From NCBI RefSeq assembly GCF_000379765.1, contig NZ_KB903445.1:1-64000 (forward strand): a stretch of 64,000 bases of DNA, written 5' to 3'. Of the stretch, positions 1 through 10,281 are shown piece by piece. Under the pieces are notes generated by a model that was given only the letters and a program-made list of their open reading frames with translations, searched no databases and was not told the origin of the DNA. Position 1 is the stretch's first letter. Every line of letters starts with the position of its first letter. The DNA is from Flexithrix dorotheae DSM 6795. GTDB lineage: Bacteria; Bacteroidota; Bacteroidia; Cytophagales; Flammeovirgaceae. Both the position numbers and the translations under genes were made by a program.

Positions 1-45
1 TAATACCCGCTTTACTTAATTATAGTGGTTTTGCTTATTTCGGCA

Positions 46-297
46 TTAATTGTCCGAAATGTGGCGCAAAATATTGGTAATGGAAACCGCATAATAAGCG
101 GATAAGTGATAAATCGTCAGGGGCCTTTTCACATGGATTTTATAATATGCCTTGATTTCTCGCATTATCCTGCATACATTTCTATAGCTACACTTTTCTA
201 AGTCCATAATATCACGAGGATAGGCCCGGATAGCCCTTGTGATTTTAAAAATCTCTTTTACATCTTCATTCTTTTGTTTTAAAATAGCTGATTCCAT
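46..297 (-). CDS. Small helix-turn-helix-like protein next to a Rep gene
   Basis: An 83-residue basic protein starting at an ATG. Residues 30-75 look like a small helical DNA-binding unit (SYRNVCRIMREI, then LTIYHLSAYYAVS), similar in style to the small HTH proteins beside replication genes in Bacteroidota mobile elements; that family link is an inference from pattern. It lies 54 bp downstream of the HUH Rep frame on the same strand, so the two were probably co-transcribed. No signal peptide or membrane segment is visible. It may be a repressor, an excisionase-like factor or a Rep accessory protein. The DNA-binding role is plausible but unproven. Confidence 0.5.
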   Translation of the reverse strand: MESAILKQKNEDVKEIFKITRAIRAYPRDIMDLEKCSYRNVCRIMREIKAYYKIHVKRPLTIYHLSAYYAVSITNILRHISDN

Positions 298-350
298 TTT
301 TCAATATGTGTTAAGTGAATAATTATTAAATGTCAATTTTGCCCCAGGTA

Positions 351-1577
351 TCAATTAGGATTGAATTTTTGATTAAGCAGATGTATTTTAATGAGCTTCG
401 CTACCGCTTCGCAGGTTTCTAACATCAAATCAGGTTCATAAACATCGATATTTATGACATGCTTGACATCATTTATAAAATAGGGATGCTCATAAGTTTG
501 CAAATAATAATCTTGAAGCTGGTATTGTATTTCTTCAGCTTCTTCCTGAGTCAATTCAATTTTAGTACTCAGCCCGGAAAGGTCCTTTGTCATACCGTTT
601 GACCTGCAAAATACTTTTTCATCATTCTTGGAGATGTATTTTGCAATGTATGAACCAAGGGAGCGCAGATTTGCGACTCCTGATGCTTTAACCGGATTGA
701 CAAGCAATCCTAATTGTTTCAGTCGGTTCTTTGTTATGTCTTGTGCCATTGGTCTACGCAAAAACTCACCGTACATATGATTTTTAAGCATTGGCACAAA
801 GAAGGAAGGAAGTTTTCTGATTTTCCCTTCTTTAGTTTTTGAAATATCCTTTATAATGGCACGACAGCCCAATTGATGACACAATTGAAGCCAGTACAAA
901 TTCACATTTTCTACATTCAAATATGAATTTTTAGACTGTATAAAAATGCAGTGAAAATGTATTGTATTTGTAGCTTTTCCACCGTCCTTTTTTCGTTTTC
1001 CTGTTTGCCTTTCGGCAACCCAGATATACGATTTTAGACCGTGATTTTTTCTCAAATTATCTAATAGTTTTAAAAATTGTTTCTGAAATAATTCATCATG
1101 TTTTTCGGGTTCATATTGAATTGATGAATTGTGGAAGGGAGGTACTGTAAAAGTGTACCATAAAAATCTAGAGCCTTGAAATTTTTCTTTTTGGTAGTAT
1201 AAAAAATGACAGATTTCTTTCAATCTTCGCTTTCTTGCATTATTCATAGTTGAGCCAGTAGAAGCACGATTATTACGATCGTACTTTAGTTTAAAAAGTT
1301 CTTGAAGTAATTTAGATTTATCTTCAATTCCTGCTATGCGGGTAGTCAAATAGTTATATGAATTGAAGTCATGCGAATATCTTTGGATATCGGCCTGTAA
1401 CCAAGTCTTCTCAGTGTTCAGCTTTGTTAATAATTCTGAATTTGGTACTTTTTTATCTTTTAGGCTTTTTTTATAGCTGTGAAATTTACGGATTTTACAA
1501 TCCATTGTGAATTGTATGGTTTGATAACCTTTGTTAATCTTGCTAAAGTCGCAAGATTCTTGCATATTTGAAGTCAT
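351..1577 (-). CDS. HUH-type rolling-circle replication initiator (Rep)
   Basis: A 408-residue protein read from the ATG at 1577; the frame stays open to a GTG at 1673, which would add 32 residues. Three rolling-circle Rep motifs appear in order: a strand like LWYTFTVP (about residues 139-146), the metal-binding pair in TIHFHCIF (His207 and His209), and a tyrosine helix YIAKYISKN (310-318), followed by a CRSNG segment resembling the end of phage and plasmid Reps. Such enzymes nick one DNA strand, join to its 5' end through tyrosine and start rolling-circle replication. It is the main sign of an integrated plasmid or single-stranded DNA phage. No capsid, integrase or mobilisation gene is next to it, so the element is probably a remnant or is cut by the window edge. 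Confidence 0.7.
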   Translation of the reverse strand: MTSNMQESCDFSKINKGYQTIQFTMDCKIRKFHSYKKSLKDKKVPNSELLTKLNTEKTWLQADIQRYSHDFNSYNYLTTRIAGIEDKSKLLQELFKLKYDRNNRASTGSTMNNARKRRLKEICHFLYYQKEKFQGSRFLWYTFTVPPFHNSSIQYEPEKHDELFQKQFLKLLDNLRKNHGLKSYIWVAERQTGKRKKDGGKATNTIHFHCIFIQSKNSYLNVENVNLYWLQLCHQLGCRAIIKDISKTKEGKIRKLPSFFVPMLKNHMYGEFLRRPMAQDITKNRLKQLGLLVNPVKASGVANLRSLGSYIAKYISKNDEKVFCRSNGMTKDLSGLSTKIELTQEEAEEIQYQLQDYYLQTYEHPYFINDVKHVINIDVYEPDLMLETCEAVAKLIKIHLLNQKFNPN

Positions 1578-1677
1578 TGAGTAACCTTGTTTGCAATACG
1601 AGGTATTTATTGCTATCTGACTGCGAATCAGATATTTGCAATATGTGTTAAAATATAATTTTATTAGAATCACTAAG

Positions 1678-1708
1678 GCTAGTACAAAATTGTACTAGCT
1701 TTTTTTTT
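1678..1708 (+). terminator. Perfect 9-bp hairpin followed by nine T
   Basis: GCTAGTACA at 1678-1686 pairs with TGTACTAGC at 1691-1699 across a four-base loop and runs directly into T9 (1700-1708). This has the form of an intrinsic terminator read on the + strand, yet no + strand gene lies upstream. On the - strand the hairpin sits in the leader of the Rep gene. It could instead be a Rep recognition site or an operator. Confidence 0.55.
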
Positions 1709-1803
1709 GCTTATATTTTATTTCCCCCGTATTTGATTTAACATAATAAGTTTTAAAATTTGATAATAACTTTGATTATGTTAAGTAGAAAGATACTTCC
1801 ATC

Positions 1804-2385
1804 TAAAAAAGTTTTTAGATAAGCTGTAATTTATAGAGTTATTGGTTACCCTTAATCCATCCGACTGTTTTACATAAATAAACCCTCCGGCTACTGCGCC
1901 CATATTGTCCTTTTTGTTTTGTAATGCATTCCCGCTTATGGTAGAATAGTTAATTTCATTAAATTCAAAGCACTTACCGATATAAGCAAAAGTATTATTA
2001 CTAAAAGCGGAAAAGTGGTATTTTCTATTTTTAATGCAGTTCCCAAATCGGCAAATAGATTATTGTTAACGATCATTTCTGGCCCGCTTAATTTGCTCTC
2101 CCTGCATAATTAAAAGTAATACAATATGGGCCACAGTTTTTTCCGAATCTAAAAATTGTTCCTGCAAGGTTTGCCCCATTTGTATCAATTCCGCTATGCC
2201 CATGTCCAATAAATTTTACCCCAGCCAAATTTACTTTAATAGGAGAATCGAAAAAATAAACTCCTTGAGAAAAAATAAAGGTTGTCGAGACATCCTCAAA
2301 ATATGCTATTTCATTAAAATCTTGCTGTAAGTCAGAAGATATATCAAGCTCTTCAAAAAAACCAATATCGTAATATTTTACAAGT
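1804..2385 (-). pseudogene. Decayed right-handed beta-helix (pectate-lyase-like) gene
   Basis: Read on the - strand from about 2385, the translation contains beta-helix-like pieces: DISSDLQQDFNEIAYFED, then FSQGVYFFDSPIKVNLAG, then IVNNNLFADLGTALKIENT, and finally NTFAYIGKCFEFNEI and GGFIYVKQSDGLRVTNNSI. The pieces lie in different frames with a stop near 2100 and a frameshift near 2020, so at least two disabling changes are present and both ends are missing. The short Asn-rich turns and the GVYFFDSP step are typical of pectate-lyase-superfamily coils. It is probably the remains of a polysaccharide-active enzyme, fitting the adjacent glycan locus. The exact family cannot be fixed. Confidence 0.5.
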
Positions 2386-2838
2386 TTATAAAGAATACAA
2401 CTTGAGCGACTAAATCCAAGCCTTGGCTATTGTTGACGAATCGACCTACCAACCGGATTCCCATATAAAATGGGTGGTCATGCAACGATTTGGACTAATG
2501 AAAAAGTAAAGGTTAGGAATGTATATTTTTGATGAGATACTCCAACACTTTAGTTTACTTTTGATGATTTTAAAAATTTTTTTGCTATTACGTTACTTTA
2601 GTCTGCAGGTGAATAATTAAAACAAAACCAATGAATTACTTATTTATGTAACGGAAATGGGCTCTATTGCAACTTTGAGGAAGGGAATACTTTTCTTGGA
2701 AATCCACTGAATTTAAAAAGCCAAATGATATTTTTAATATAATACAAAATATTTCTATCTTTAATCTCATGGATGTTCTTAATACTTGGATATCGAAGGT
2801 CTAATGATATCTTTGAGATAAACTATCTATTGATAAAT
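2386..2838. other. Gene-poor stretch before the first sigma factor
   Basis: About 450 AT-rich bases with no convincing gene. A short + strand frame around 2460-2530 ends in KVKVRNVYF and may be another gene scrap. The promoter of the sigma/FecR/Sus locus should lie here, but no box could be placed with confidence. Confidence 0.4.
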
Positions 2839-3549
2839 ATGAAAACTGATAGCGGAAGTAGAGATGAAAATGAATTAAAATTTTCTAATTTAAATACCTT
2901 TCATTCAAAAACTAAATTTAAAAGTAAGGACAAATTAAGTGATAAGGAAATATGGATTTCATTTCAACATGGAGATGAAACTGCCTTCAATTATATTTAT
3001 GAAACCTATTTTCAGATTTTGTTTAATTATGGCCACCAGTTTACAACTGATAGAGGTCTGGTTAAAGACCTGATACAAGATTTATTTATAGAATTGAGAG
3101 AGAAAAAAAATCGATTGCATATTTCAAGTTTTAAATTTTACCTGCTCAAATGTCTGAAAAGGAAATTAATGGAGGTATTATCTTCAAAAAAATGGAAACA
3201 GAATATTAGCTTTAATGAAAAAGATCATGGTTTTGAAATAGTTCTTTCTCATGAATCAATATTAATCAATAGTCAAATTAAAAAAGATGTAAAAGATAAA
3301 CTGGAAATAGCTTTTCAATCATTATCCAAAACACAGAAAGAAATACTTTTTTATTATTATTATGATGGCCTATCCTACCAAGAGATAACAGAACTTATGG
3401 GTTTTTCTAAAATTGAACATACCCGTGTAGTTGTATTTAGAGCAATAAGTAAGTTAAAATTGGCCATGAACCGGTATAAAATAAAATTATTTGAAATAAT
3501 GATTTTACTTGGATTTTTCTTTTACACCCTGTTTAAATCAAACACCTAA
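2839..3549 (+). CDS. ECF-type RNA polymerase sigma factor
   Basis: A 236-residue protein from the ATG at 2839; an in-frame ATG at 2773 would add 22 residues that lie outside the sigma domains. Region 2 covers about residues 45-120, including KDLIQDLFIELREKK, and region 4 covers 155-212 with the helix-turn-helix DGLSYQEITELMGFS. It belongs to the Bacteroidota sigma-70 family paired with FecR proteins and SusC receptors: receptor occupancy is passed through FecR, freeing sigma to transcribe the transport operon. The FecR gene follows 81 bp downstream. After region 4 there is a hydrophobic tail (about 218-231) that could touch the membrane. Confidence 0.9.
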   Translation: MKTDSGSRDENELKFSNLNTFHSKTKFKSKDKLSDKEIWISFQHGDETAFNYIYETYFQILFNYGHQFTTDRGLVKDLIQDLFIELREKKNRLHISSFKFYLLKCLKRKLMEVLSSKKWKQNISFNEKDHGFEIVLSHESILINSQIKKDVKDKLEIAFQSLSKTQKEILFYYYYDGLSYQEITELMGFSKIEHTRVVVFRAISKLKLAMNRYKIKLFEIMILLGFFFYTLFKSNT

Positions 3550-3630
3550 ATTTTTTTTTAAAAAAAATCTCATTTATTGTAATGTTTTTAAAGTTCTTCC
3601 CTCCTTAAGTCGAAAAGGAAGAATATAAAA

Positions 3631-4701
3631 ATGAAATATGAAGATTATAGTCTTGAAGATTTTCTTCAGGATGAATATTTTGTAAAATGGGTCACTAACC
3701 CAACTCAGGCAAATGAGTACTTTTGGAAATCCTGGATAAGCGAACATCCAGAAAGAAAAGAACTAATTCTTGAGGCAAAAGAAATAATCAATTCTATAAA
3801 TTTCAAGCATCATTTTAGCGTAAATAACAAAGAGTACATTGATATATTTGAAAATATCCATAAGGGGAATAAAAGCGAATATTATAACACAAAATCTATA
3901 TCATGGTTTGGTAATAATAAATACCAAAGATATGCAGCTGTCATTATTGTTGTGTTGATAGCAGGTTTTAGCCTGATATTAAACTACAATATTTTACGTA
4001 TTCAACCTAGCGAAACAAAAGTAAAAATAACCAGCAAAGAAAGAAATACCGTAAAGGGAGAAAAGCTTTTAATGAAGTTACCAGATGGGTCAGAAGTAAA
4101 ACTTAATTCGGAAACCCAAATCAGATTTTCTGAAAACTTTAACAAAAATAGACGGGAGGTCTATTTAGAAGGAGAAGCGTTTTTTAAGGTAACGAGTGAT
4201 ACAAGTAAACCATTTATAATATACACTGGTGATATTACAACTACGGTATTGGGAACTTCCTTTAATATTAGTGCATATCCTGAAATGGAAACCCTGGAAG
4301 TTGTTGTAGTTGAAGGTAAAGTACGGGTTGATAACAACGTAAAAAACAAACATAAACATGCCCAGAGCATATTATTACCTAATGATATTTACACTTATAG
4401 CAAAATTAATCAAACATTCTCCACTCGAAATGCTGATATATCCAATCGAATAGGCTGGAAAGATGGTGTGATCATAATTGAATCAGCCAGTTTCGAAGAA
4501 ATCATTAAGTATTTAGAGCGGTGGTATGGAGTAGAATTTAAAATTGAAGAAGGAATACAGGTGCAAGGTCGTTTTAACGGACGCTTTGAAAACAAAAGTT
4601 TAGAAGCTGTATTAGAAGGATTAAGCTTTTCTTCTAATATAACTTATGTAATTAATGGAAAAATAGTAACCTTAAAAAAAGAAGATGAGCCCATAAAATA
4701 A
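3631..4701 (+). CDS. FecR-family anti-sigma factor
   Basis: A 356-residue single-pass inner-membrane regulator. Residues 1-100 form the cytoplasmic anti-sigma part, 101-122 are a membrane helix (YAAVIIVVLIAGFSLIL), and the periplasmic part holds a FecR domain (about 145-235, with LPDGSEVKLN and GEAFFKV) and a DUF4974-type C-terminal domain (about 280-350, SFEEIIKYLERWYGVEF). The last two are thought to meet the STN domain of the cognate SusC. It follows the sigma gene and precedes the STN-bearing SusC, the standard trans-envelope order. It is full length for the family. Confidence 0.92.
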   Translation: MKYEDYSLEDFLQDEYFVKWVTNPTQANEYFWKSWISEHPERKELILEAKEIINSINFKHHFSVNNKEYIDIFENIHKGNKSEYYNTKSISWFGNNKYQRYAAVIIVVLIAGFSLILNYNILRIQPSETKVKITSKERNTVKGEKLLMKLPDGSEVKLNSETQIRFSENFNKNRREVYLEGEAFFKVTSDTSKPFIIYTGDITTTVLGTSFNISAYPEMETLEVVVVEGKVRVDNNVKNKHKHAQSILLPNDIYTYSKINQTFSTRNADISNRIGWKDGVIIIESASFEEIIKYLERWYGVEFKIEEGIQVQGRFNGRFENKSLEAVLEGLSFSSNITYVINGKIVTLKKEDEPIK

Positions 4702-4729
4702 AGCCAGTTATAAATGAATATAACTGGCT
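4702..4729 (+). promoter_or_regulatory. Strong hairpin between FecR and SusC
   Basis: AGCCAGTTATA (4702-4712) pairs perfectly with TATAACTGGCT (4719-4729) across six bases, starting directly after the FecR stop. There is no T-run, so it is not a classical terminator; it may mark an mRNA end, an attenuator or a stability element separating the regulator from the highly expressed sus genes. A weaker hairpin sits in the same place in the second locus. Confidence 0.6.
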
Positions 4730-4832
4730 AAATCCATTCCCTTAAAATACTTCTGATCGATTGGTACCCGAAAAAAGTATTTAAAAAAGGGACGCTTTAA
4801 ATGAAAATAATTTCACTAAAACATTTAAAAAT

Positions 4833-7800
4833 ATGAAATTGAAAATAATACAACAAATATTAGCAATGTCTAAATATGTAATTATCGGAATTTTTATACA
4901 AGCACTTTTATGCGATATGTTGCTAGCCGAAGAAAGTAAAGCTCAGTCAATGAAGAAGCTTGAAGATATTACAGTCTCAATCGCATCTCCTAAAAAAACT
5001 CTAAAAGAAGTATTCATTGAAATTGAAAACAAAACAAAATTTGTTTTTACCTACAGTGATTTCATAGTAAATGAAAAGGAAGAAGTCACCATAATAGAAG
5101 GACAAGATAATCTGTATGAGATATTATATAATATCTCTAAAAATACAGGATTGAGGTTTAAGCGAATTGATGATAATATTTTTGTTACTCAAAAATCTTT
5201 TATGGGAGAACGAATTGAGCAGGAGATAAATGAAAATAATTCGTCACAAATAAAGGTTTCGGGTATCATAACTTCATCTGAAGACAATGAGCCTCTTCCT
5301 GGTGTAAGTATTATTATAAAAGGAACAACGGTAGGAACTACTACCGATCTGGATGGTAAATATACTTTGAATACTACTTCAGATGATGTCTTACAATTTA
5401 GTTATATTGGATTTATCATTCAGGAAATTACAGTAGGGAATCAAAATATAATAAATATTGCCTTACAACCTGACCTTGAGCAATTAGAAGAAGTAGTTGT
5501 TGTGGGTTACAGTACCCAGAAAAAAACAACTTTGACTGGGGCTGTATCAGTTGTGAAGAGTGATGATATTGTTCGAACCAAAAATGAAAACGTATTGAAC
5601 TCTTTGACAGGTAAATTACCAGGTGTCCGTATAGTTCAAAAAAGTAGTGCTCCTGGTGCTTATGATACCAGAATAGATATTCGGGGAATGGGCGATCCGT
5701 TATTTGTCATTGATGGGATTGTTCGTGACCAGGATTATTTCGCCCGTATGAGTGCTGAAGAAATAGAAAGTGTGTCTGTTTTGAAGGATGGTTCAGCTGC
5801 CATCTATGGATTAAGGGCTGCCAATGGTGTTGTTTTGGTAACAACTAAAAGTGGTGTGATGCAGGATGGAAAAGTGGATGTTACCTTTAATACCAGTGTC
5901 TCAATGCAACAATTTTTATATGTGCCAGAAAGTGTTGGGGCAATTGATTACATGACTTTGTCAAATGAAAAAAATTGGCAGGACTTTGGGAAAAACTACC
6001 TGGTTCGAACAAACCCTCTATTTACTGAGGATCACTTCGAACCTTATTATAATGGGACTAAACAGTCTTATAATTGGTTTGATCAGGTTTTTAATAAAAC
6101 TTCCCCACAATTTAATAACAACTTAAGTGTAAATGGGGGAAGTGAAAAGCTTAGGTATTATTTTACCCTTGGTTATAATAAGCAGATTGGAGCATATAAA
6201 AGTGGTGATTATTATTCTACTCGCTGGAATATGCGGACTAATATTGAATCTCAAATTACAAAAAGGCTCAGTGCAAAAGTTTCCCTTGGAGCTATAATGG
6301 TAAAAAATAGCCAGCCAAACGGGACAGGATGGACCACATACAAACTTACCTGGTTAACACGACCTGATGCAGCTTTTTATGCTAATGATAATCCGGAGTA
6401 TCCAAATGGAGATAATCAATATCTGAATGAAGGCGCAAATATGATTGTACAAACTGATGATGATTATGTTGGTTACAACTTAAGTAATGACCGAAGGTAT
6501 AATGGAACATTGACTCTTAATTATGATATTCCTGGTATTGAAGGGTTGTCGGCAAAAGGTGTGTATGATTATGCTACAAACTTACCGGATTATACGAATT
6601 ACAAACGTGCTTATACATTATTTAGATACAATCCGGATGACGATTCCTATTCCTCAATTGAAAGGAATACACCTTCAGATATTACAAGAAGCGTAGGTAT
6701 GTCATACAGTACTAACATGCAATTAGGGTTGCATTATGATAATAAATTGGGTAACCATAATGTTAGTAGCTTTTTTATTTATGAAGATAGATATAATACA
6801 TGGGATAGTTACAATGCTTACCGAGAGTTATTAGTAGATTCTGAATACTTATTTGCTGGTGAAGATGAAAATCAGCGAGCTACCGAAGGGGAAATTGCTG
6901 ACCGGGCAAGTAAGTCCCTTATAGGCCAGTTGAATTATAATTTCATGGGTAAATATTTGCTTGACCTCAGGTTTCGTTACGATGGATCTTCCCGTTTTCC
7001 TGAAGGCAGCCGATTTGGTTTCTTCCCTTCAGTATCTGCAGGATGGCGATTAAGTGAAGAAAATTTCATTATAAATAACTTACCAATTTTCTCCAATTTG
7101 AAAATAAGAGGTTCTTATGGCGAAATGGGTGATGATAGCTCTGCCGGAAACTATCCTCCTACCACAGGTTATAGTTTAGATGGAAACAACTACGGATGGT
7201 TTTACGGAGGCACATTAACCGGAGGGGTAACTGCCTCAAGCATACCTAATCCAAACTTAACATGGTACAAGATAAAGTCGTATGACCTGGGAATCGATTT
7301 TGGATTACTAAGTAATAAACTTACTGGTACATTTGACATATATAGGCGGGACCGTTCCGGTTTGTTAGCAACCAGTGCTGCAGTTATCCCTGGAACTGTT
7401 GGAGCCAGTTTACCTCAGGAAAACCTGAATAGTGATCGTAACTTTGGATATGAAATATCATTGCGATATGCCAATAAGTTCAGAGACTTTAATTATTATG
7501 TAAGTGGCCAGCTTTCTGCAACAAAGAGTATGCGAACTGATTGGCTTGAAACTCCGGCTGGCAACTCGTATGACAGATGGAGAAATCGTACTAGTGGACG
7601 TTACAATGATATTTGGTGGGGTAACGAGTCACAAGCGATGATAGCAAATTATGCTGATATCCAGAATTATGGTGTTCCGTTGCCTCAAAATACACTGCCT
7701 GGAGATTGGGTGCTAAATGATTGGAACGAAGATGGTGTAATCAATGCAAATGATGAACATCCAATAGCTTCATACGGCCTTCCTGTTTTTAATTATGGTA

Positions 7801-8306
7801 TCTCATTGGGAGCTTCAGGGAAAGGATTTGATTTGGCATTGGATTTTCAGGGAGCGTATGGCGTCTATGTACAATATGCTGAAGTGCTCACTGAGGCACT
7901 ACCTTTTGGAGGACAAAATACTTTGACCTGGTTTATGGACAGGTGGCGTCCGGCTGATCCAAATGCTGATTATTTTAATCCCAATACAGAATGGATTTCA
8001 GGATATTACCCAGTGACAGGCCATGATGGACGAAGAACCGGAACTAATGGTATTCAGAATGCATCTTACATTCGCTTAAAGACGGCAGAGCTTGGTTATA
8101 CATTACCAGAAAAATGGGTGTCTAAAATTAATCTAAGGAATTTGAGGATTTACTTGAGCGGATATAATTTATTAACCTTTACAGGACTTGAAAATGTTGA
8201 CCCTGAACGTCCTGGTGCATCTGGTGGTTCGTCAACCAATTACATCGACTTTTATAATTATCCTGTAAACAGGACATACACAGTTGGTGCAAGTATTAAA
8301 TTCTAA
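4833..8306 (+). CDS. SusC/RagA-type TonB-dependent transporter with STN domain
   Basis: A 1157-residue outer-membrane transporter. After the signal peptide (to about residue 38) come a secretin/TonB N-terminal STN domain (about 45-125), a carboxypeptidase-regulatory-like beta domain (about 145-210, PLPGVSIIIKGTTVGTTTD), a linker LEQLEEVVVVGYSTQKK and the plug (about 220-340), then the 22-strand barrel to the terminal Phe. SusC proteins import oligosaccharides under a SusD lid using TonB energy. The STN domain marks it as a sensor for the FecR/ECF sigma pair just upstream. SusD follows 18 bp downstream. The start is an ATG in the same context as the paralogue at 58660. Confidence 0.96.
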   Translation: MKLKIIQQILAMSKYVIIGIFIQALLCDMLLAEESKAQSMKKLEDITVSIASPKKTLKEVFIEIENKTKFVFTYSDFIVNEKEEVTIIEGQDNLYEILYNISKNTGLRFKRIDDNIFVTQKSFMGERIEQEINENNSSQIKVSGIITSSEDNEPLPGVSIIIKGTTVGTTTDLDGKYTLNTTSDDVLQFSYIGFIIQEITVGNQNIINIALQPDLEQLEEVVVVGYSTQKKTTLTGAVSVVKSDDIVRTKNENVLNSLTGKLPGVRIVQKSSAPGAYDTRIDIRGMGDPLFVIDGIVRDQDYFARMSAEEIESVSVLKDGSAAIYGLRAANGVVLVTTKSGVMQDGKVDVTFNTSVSMQQFLYVPESVGAIDYMTLSNEKNWQDFGKNYLVRTNPLFTEDHFEPYYNGTKQSYNWFDQVFNKTSPQFNNNLSVNGGSEKLRYYFTLGYNKQIGAYKSGDYYSTRWNMRTNIESQITKRLSAKVSLGAIMVKNSQPNGTGWTTYKLTWLTRPDAAFYANDNPEYPNGDNQYLNEGANMIVQTDDDYVGYNLSNDRRYNGTLTLNYDIPGIEGLSAKGVYDYATNLPDYTNYKRAYTLFRYNPDDDSYSSIERNTPSDITRSVGMSYSTNMQLGLHYDNKLGNHNVSSFFIYEDRYNTWDSYNAYRELLVDSEYLFAGEDENQRATEGEIADRASKSLIGQLNYNFMGKYLLDLRFRYDGSSRFPEGSRFGFFPSVSAGWRLSEENFIINNLPIFSNLKIRGSYGEMGDDSSAGNYPPTTGYSLDGNNYGWFYGGTLTGGVTASSIPNPNLTWYKIKSYDLGIDFGLLSNKLTGTFDIYRRDRSGLLATSAAVIPGTVGASLPQENLNSDRNFGYEISLRYANKFRDFNYYVSGQLSATKSMRTDWLETPAGNSYDRWRNRTSGRYNDIWWGNESQAMIANYADIQNYGVPLPQNTLPGDWVLNDWNEDGVINANDEHPIASYGLPVFNYGISLGASGKGFDLALDFQGAYGVYVQYAEVLTEALPFGGQNTLTWFMDRWRPADPNADYFNPNTEWISGYYPVTGHDGRRTGTNGIQNASYIRLKTAELGYTLPEKWVSKINLRNLRIYLSGYNLLTFTGLENVDPERPGASGGSSTNYIDFYNYPVNRTYTVGASIKF

Positions 8307-8324
8307 ATTGAAAGTAAGTAAGAT

Positions 8325-10259
8325 ATGAAAAAGCAATATAAAATATTAGCAATACTCTTTGGTATAATAGTAATATCATGTCAGGAGCTGGATCTGGAAC
8401 CCAAAGGGATATTAGGTGAGCCTGAACTGTTTGGAAATGAGTTCGGAGTGAAAAAGTATTTTTCAGGTATTTATAATGACCTTCCTATAGAAGATTTCCT
8501 ATACTTCGGAACAGATTCAGAAACAGCTTATCGTCCGGATAACTATTGGGAACAAGGAAAAAAGAGTCTGGGAAATATGAGTGGTGAATTTTTTAATTCG
8601 TGGGTTGGAGTGGATAACGATGGTTTTGCTTACTGGCCCTATGCTCGTATCCGGGATATCAATACCTTTATTGAAAATTTCCCCGGGTATAAGGATAAAT
8701 ATAAAGAAGATGTATTCAATGAGTTGTTGGGTGAAGCATATTTTTTACGTGCATTCTATTATTTTGGATTGGCTAAGCGATATGGTGGTGTTCCAATTAT
8801 TAAGGAAGTACAGAATCCTCTTGCTGATGCTGAAATTTTAGAAGTGCCTAGAAATACAGAATATGAAACCTGGAAATTTATCTATGAAGATTTGACCTTC
8901 GCTATTGAAAATATGGGTAAAACCAGTGAAACAGGAAGAGCAAACAAGTATGTTGCTGCTGCTTTATTGTCAAGATCTATGCTTTATGCCGGATCTATTG
9001 CAAAATATTCCCAATATCTCGGTTTTCAAGGTGAAGCAGCAACTAGTGCTGGACTTGCCGGAATGGAGCCTTCACAAGCAGATGAGTTTTTCCAATATTG
9101 TGTTGATGCTGGAAATATTGTTGAAGAAGGACCTTATTCATTATACACTAAAAACTATCCGGATAAAGCCACAAACTTTGCAAATCTTTTCTTGGACCCT
9201 ATTTCACCTGAAAATATTTTTATAAAGTCTTATGACATGACCGTGCCTCATAATACTCGTTTGCGACATAGTTATGATGCATTGATGTGCCCACAACCTG
9301 ATATGTCATCATTTGTTGGAGCAGAAAGTTATCCTCCGCTGGATTTTATGGAATTGTACGAAATGCCTGACTTTGTCAATTCGGATGGAACACCAGTTCG
9401 TTTTGACAGCAGAAGTGATATTAAGAATGGAATGGAACCTCGTATGTTGGGTACAATGTATTTTGATGGTGATGAATTGCGTGGTAGTACTTTTAGTATT
9501 CAAAAGGGTATTTATAAAAATTTTGACGCTCTTGCTTCTGAGGCAGATAATGGCAGTAGTGCTGCTCCAATTAATAGTGCTGATAATCGCATATTAGGTG
9601 GAAGAGGCTGGACAACCGAAATTGATGGGGTTACTTATAATATCACTGGAGCACATGGCCATTTTGATGATCAAGGAGGGGAAAATAATGGCTGGGGATC
9701 GGCTTTTATTCGTAAATATGTAAATCCTGATATGCCAACTAATGATGTTCGGGAATACCGAAGTGACCAACATTGGGTAGTTTTCCGCTTGGGCGAAATC
9801 TATTTAAATTCAGCAGAGGCACTTTATGAATTGGGAAATAGAGAGGAAGCATTTAATTATATAGAAATGATTCGTGATCGAGCTGGTACTAGTGTTATCC
9901 GTCCTGCCATTGATATGACGACAACAAATATTGGTTCTATAAATAAAGCAAATTACCCCTATCAGCTCGAAAATTCATTGCAATTCATTCGTGATGAACG
10001 TGCACGTGAGCTTTATGGTGAAAATCACTGGTGGTGGGATCTTCGAAGATGGAGAACGGCTGACCAGGTGTTAAACCAGTTCCGTCACCGTGTGCTGAGC
10101 TGTTACTTTGTTGCTGATGAGGGGAAGTACATTTATCTTGATGAAATTAATAGATGGAATAGGAGTTGGACAGCTTCAAACGCTTGTTATTACGAACCAA
10201 TTCCCTGGGGTGAAATTGGCAAGAACGAAAATCTCTTACCTCAAAATCCACTTTATTAA
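8325..10259 (+). CDS. SusD/RagB-type glycan-binding lipoprotein
   Basis: A 644-residue surface lipoprotein with leader MKKQYKILAILFGIIVISC and a lipidated Cys at residue 19. The N-terminal SusD-like part includes AEILEVPRNTEYETWKFIYE, and the C-terminal RagB/SusD part holds LGEIYLNSAEALYELGN and the family signature FIRDERARELYGENHWWWDL. It caps the SusC barrel and captures the glycan. It is slightly longer than many SusD proteins. Co-transcription with SusC is implied by the 18-bp gap. Confidence 0.95.
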   Translation: MKKQYKILAILFGIIVISCQELDLEPKGILGEPELFGNEFGVKKYFSGIYNDLPIEDFLYFGTDSETAYRPDNYWEQGKKSLGNMSGEFFNSWVGVDNDGFAYWPYARIRDINTFIENFPGYKDKYKEDVFNELLGEAYFLRAFYYFGLAKRYGGVPIIKEVQNPLADAEILEVPRNTEYETWKFIYEDLTFAIENMGKTSETGRANKYVAAALLSRSMLYAGSIAKYSQYLGFQGEAATSAGLAGMEPSQADEFFQYCVDAGNIVEEGPYSLYTKNYPDKATNFANLFLDPISPENIFIKSYDMTVPHNTRLRHSYDALMCPQPDMSSFVGAESYPPLDFMELYEMPDFVNSDGTPVRFDSRSDIKNGMEPRMLGTMYFDGDELRGSTFSIQKGIYKNFDALASEADNGSSAAPINSADNRILGGRGWTTEIDGVTYNITGAHGHFDDQGGENNGWGSAFIRKYVNPDMPTNDVREYRSDQHWVVFRLGEIYLNSAEALYELGNREEAFNYIEMIRDRAGTSVIRPAIDMTTTNIGSINKANYPYQLENSLQFIRDERARELYGENHWWWDLRRWRTADQVLNQFRHRVLSCYFVADEGKYIYLDEINRWNRSWTASNACYYEPIPWGEIGKNENLLPQNPLY

Positions 10260-10281
10260 TATCTAAATTGATCTTAATTCT

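Noticed and set aside
2773-2838. Upstream ATG extending the first sigma factor by 22 residues
   Set aside because: The extra residues lie outside the sigma domains and the ATG at 2839 already includes a polar N-terminal leader; kept only as an alternative start.
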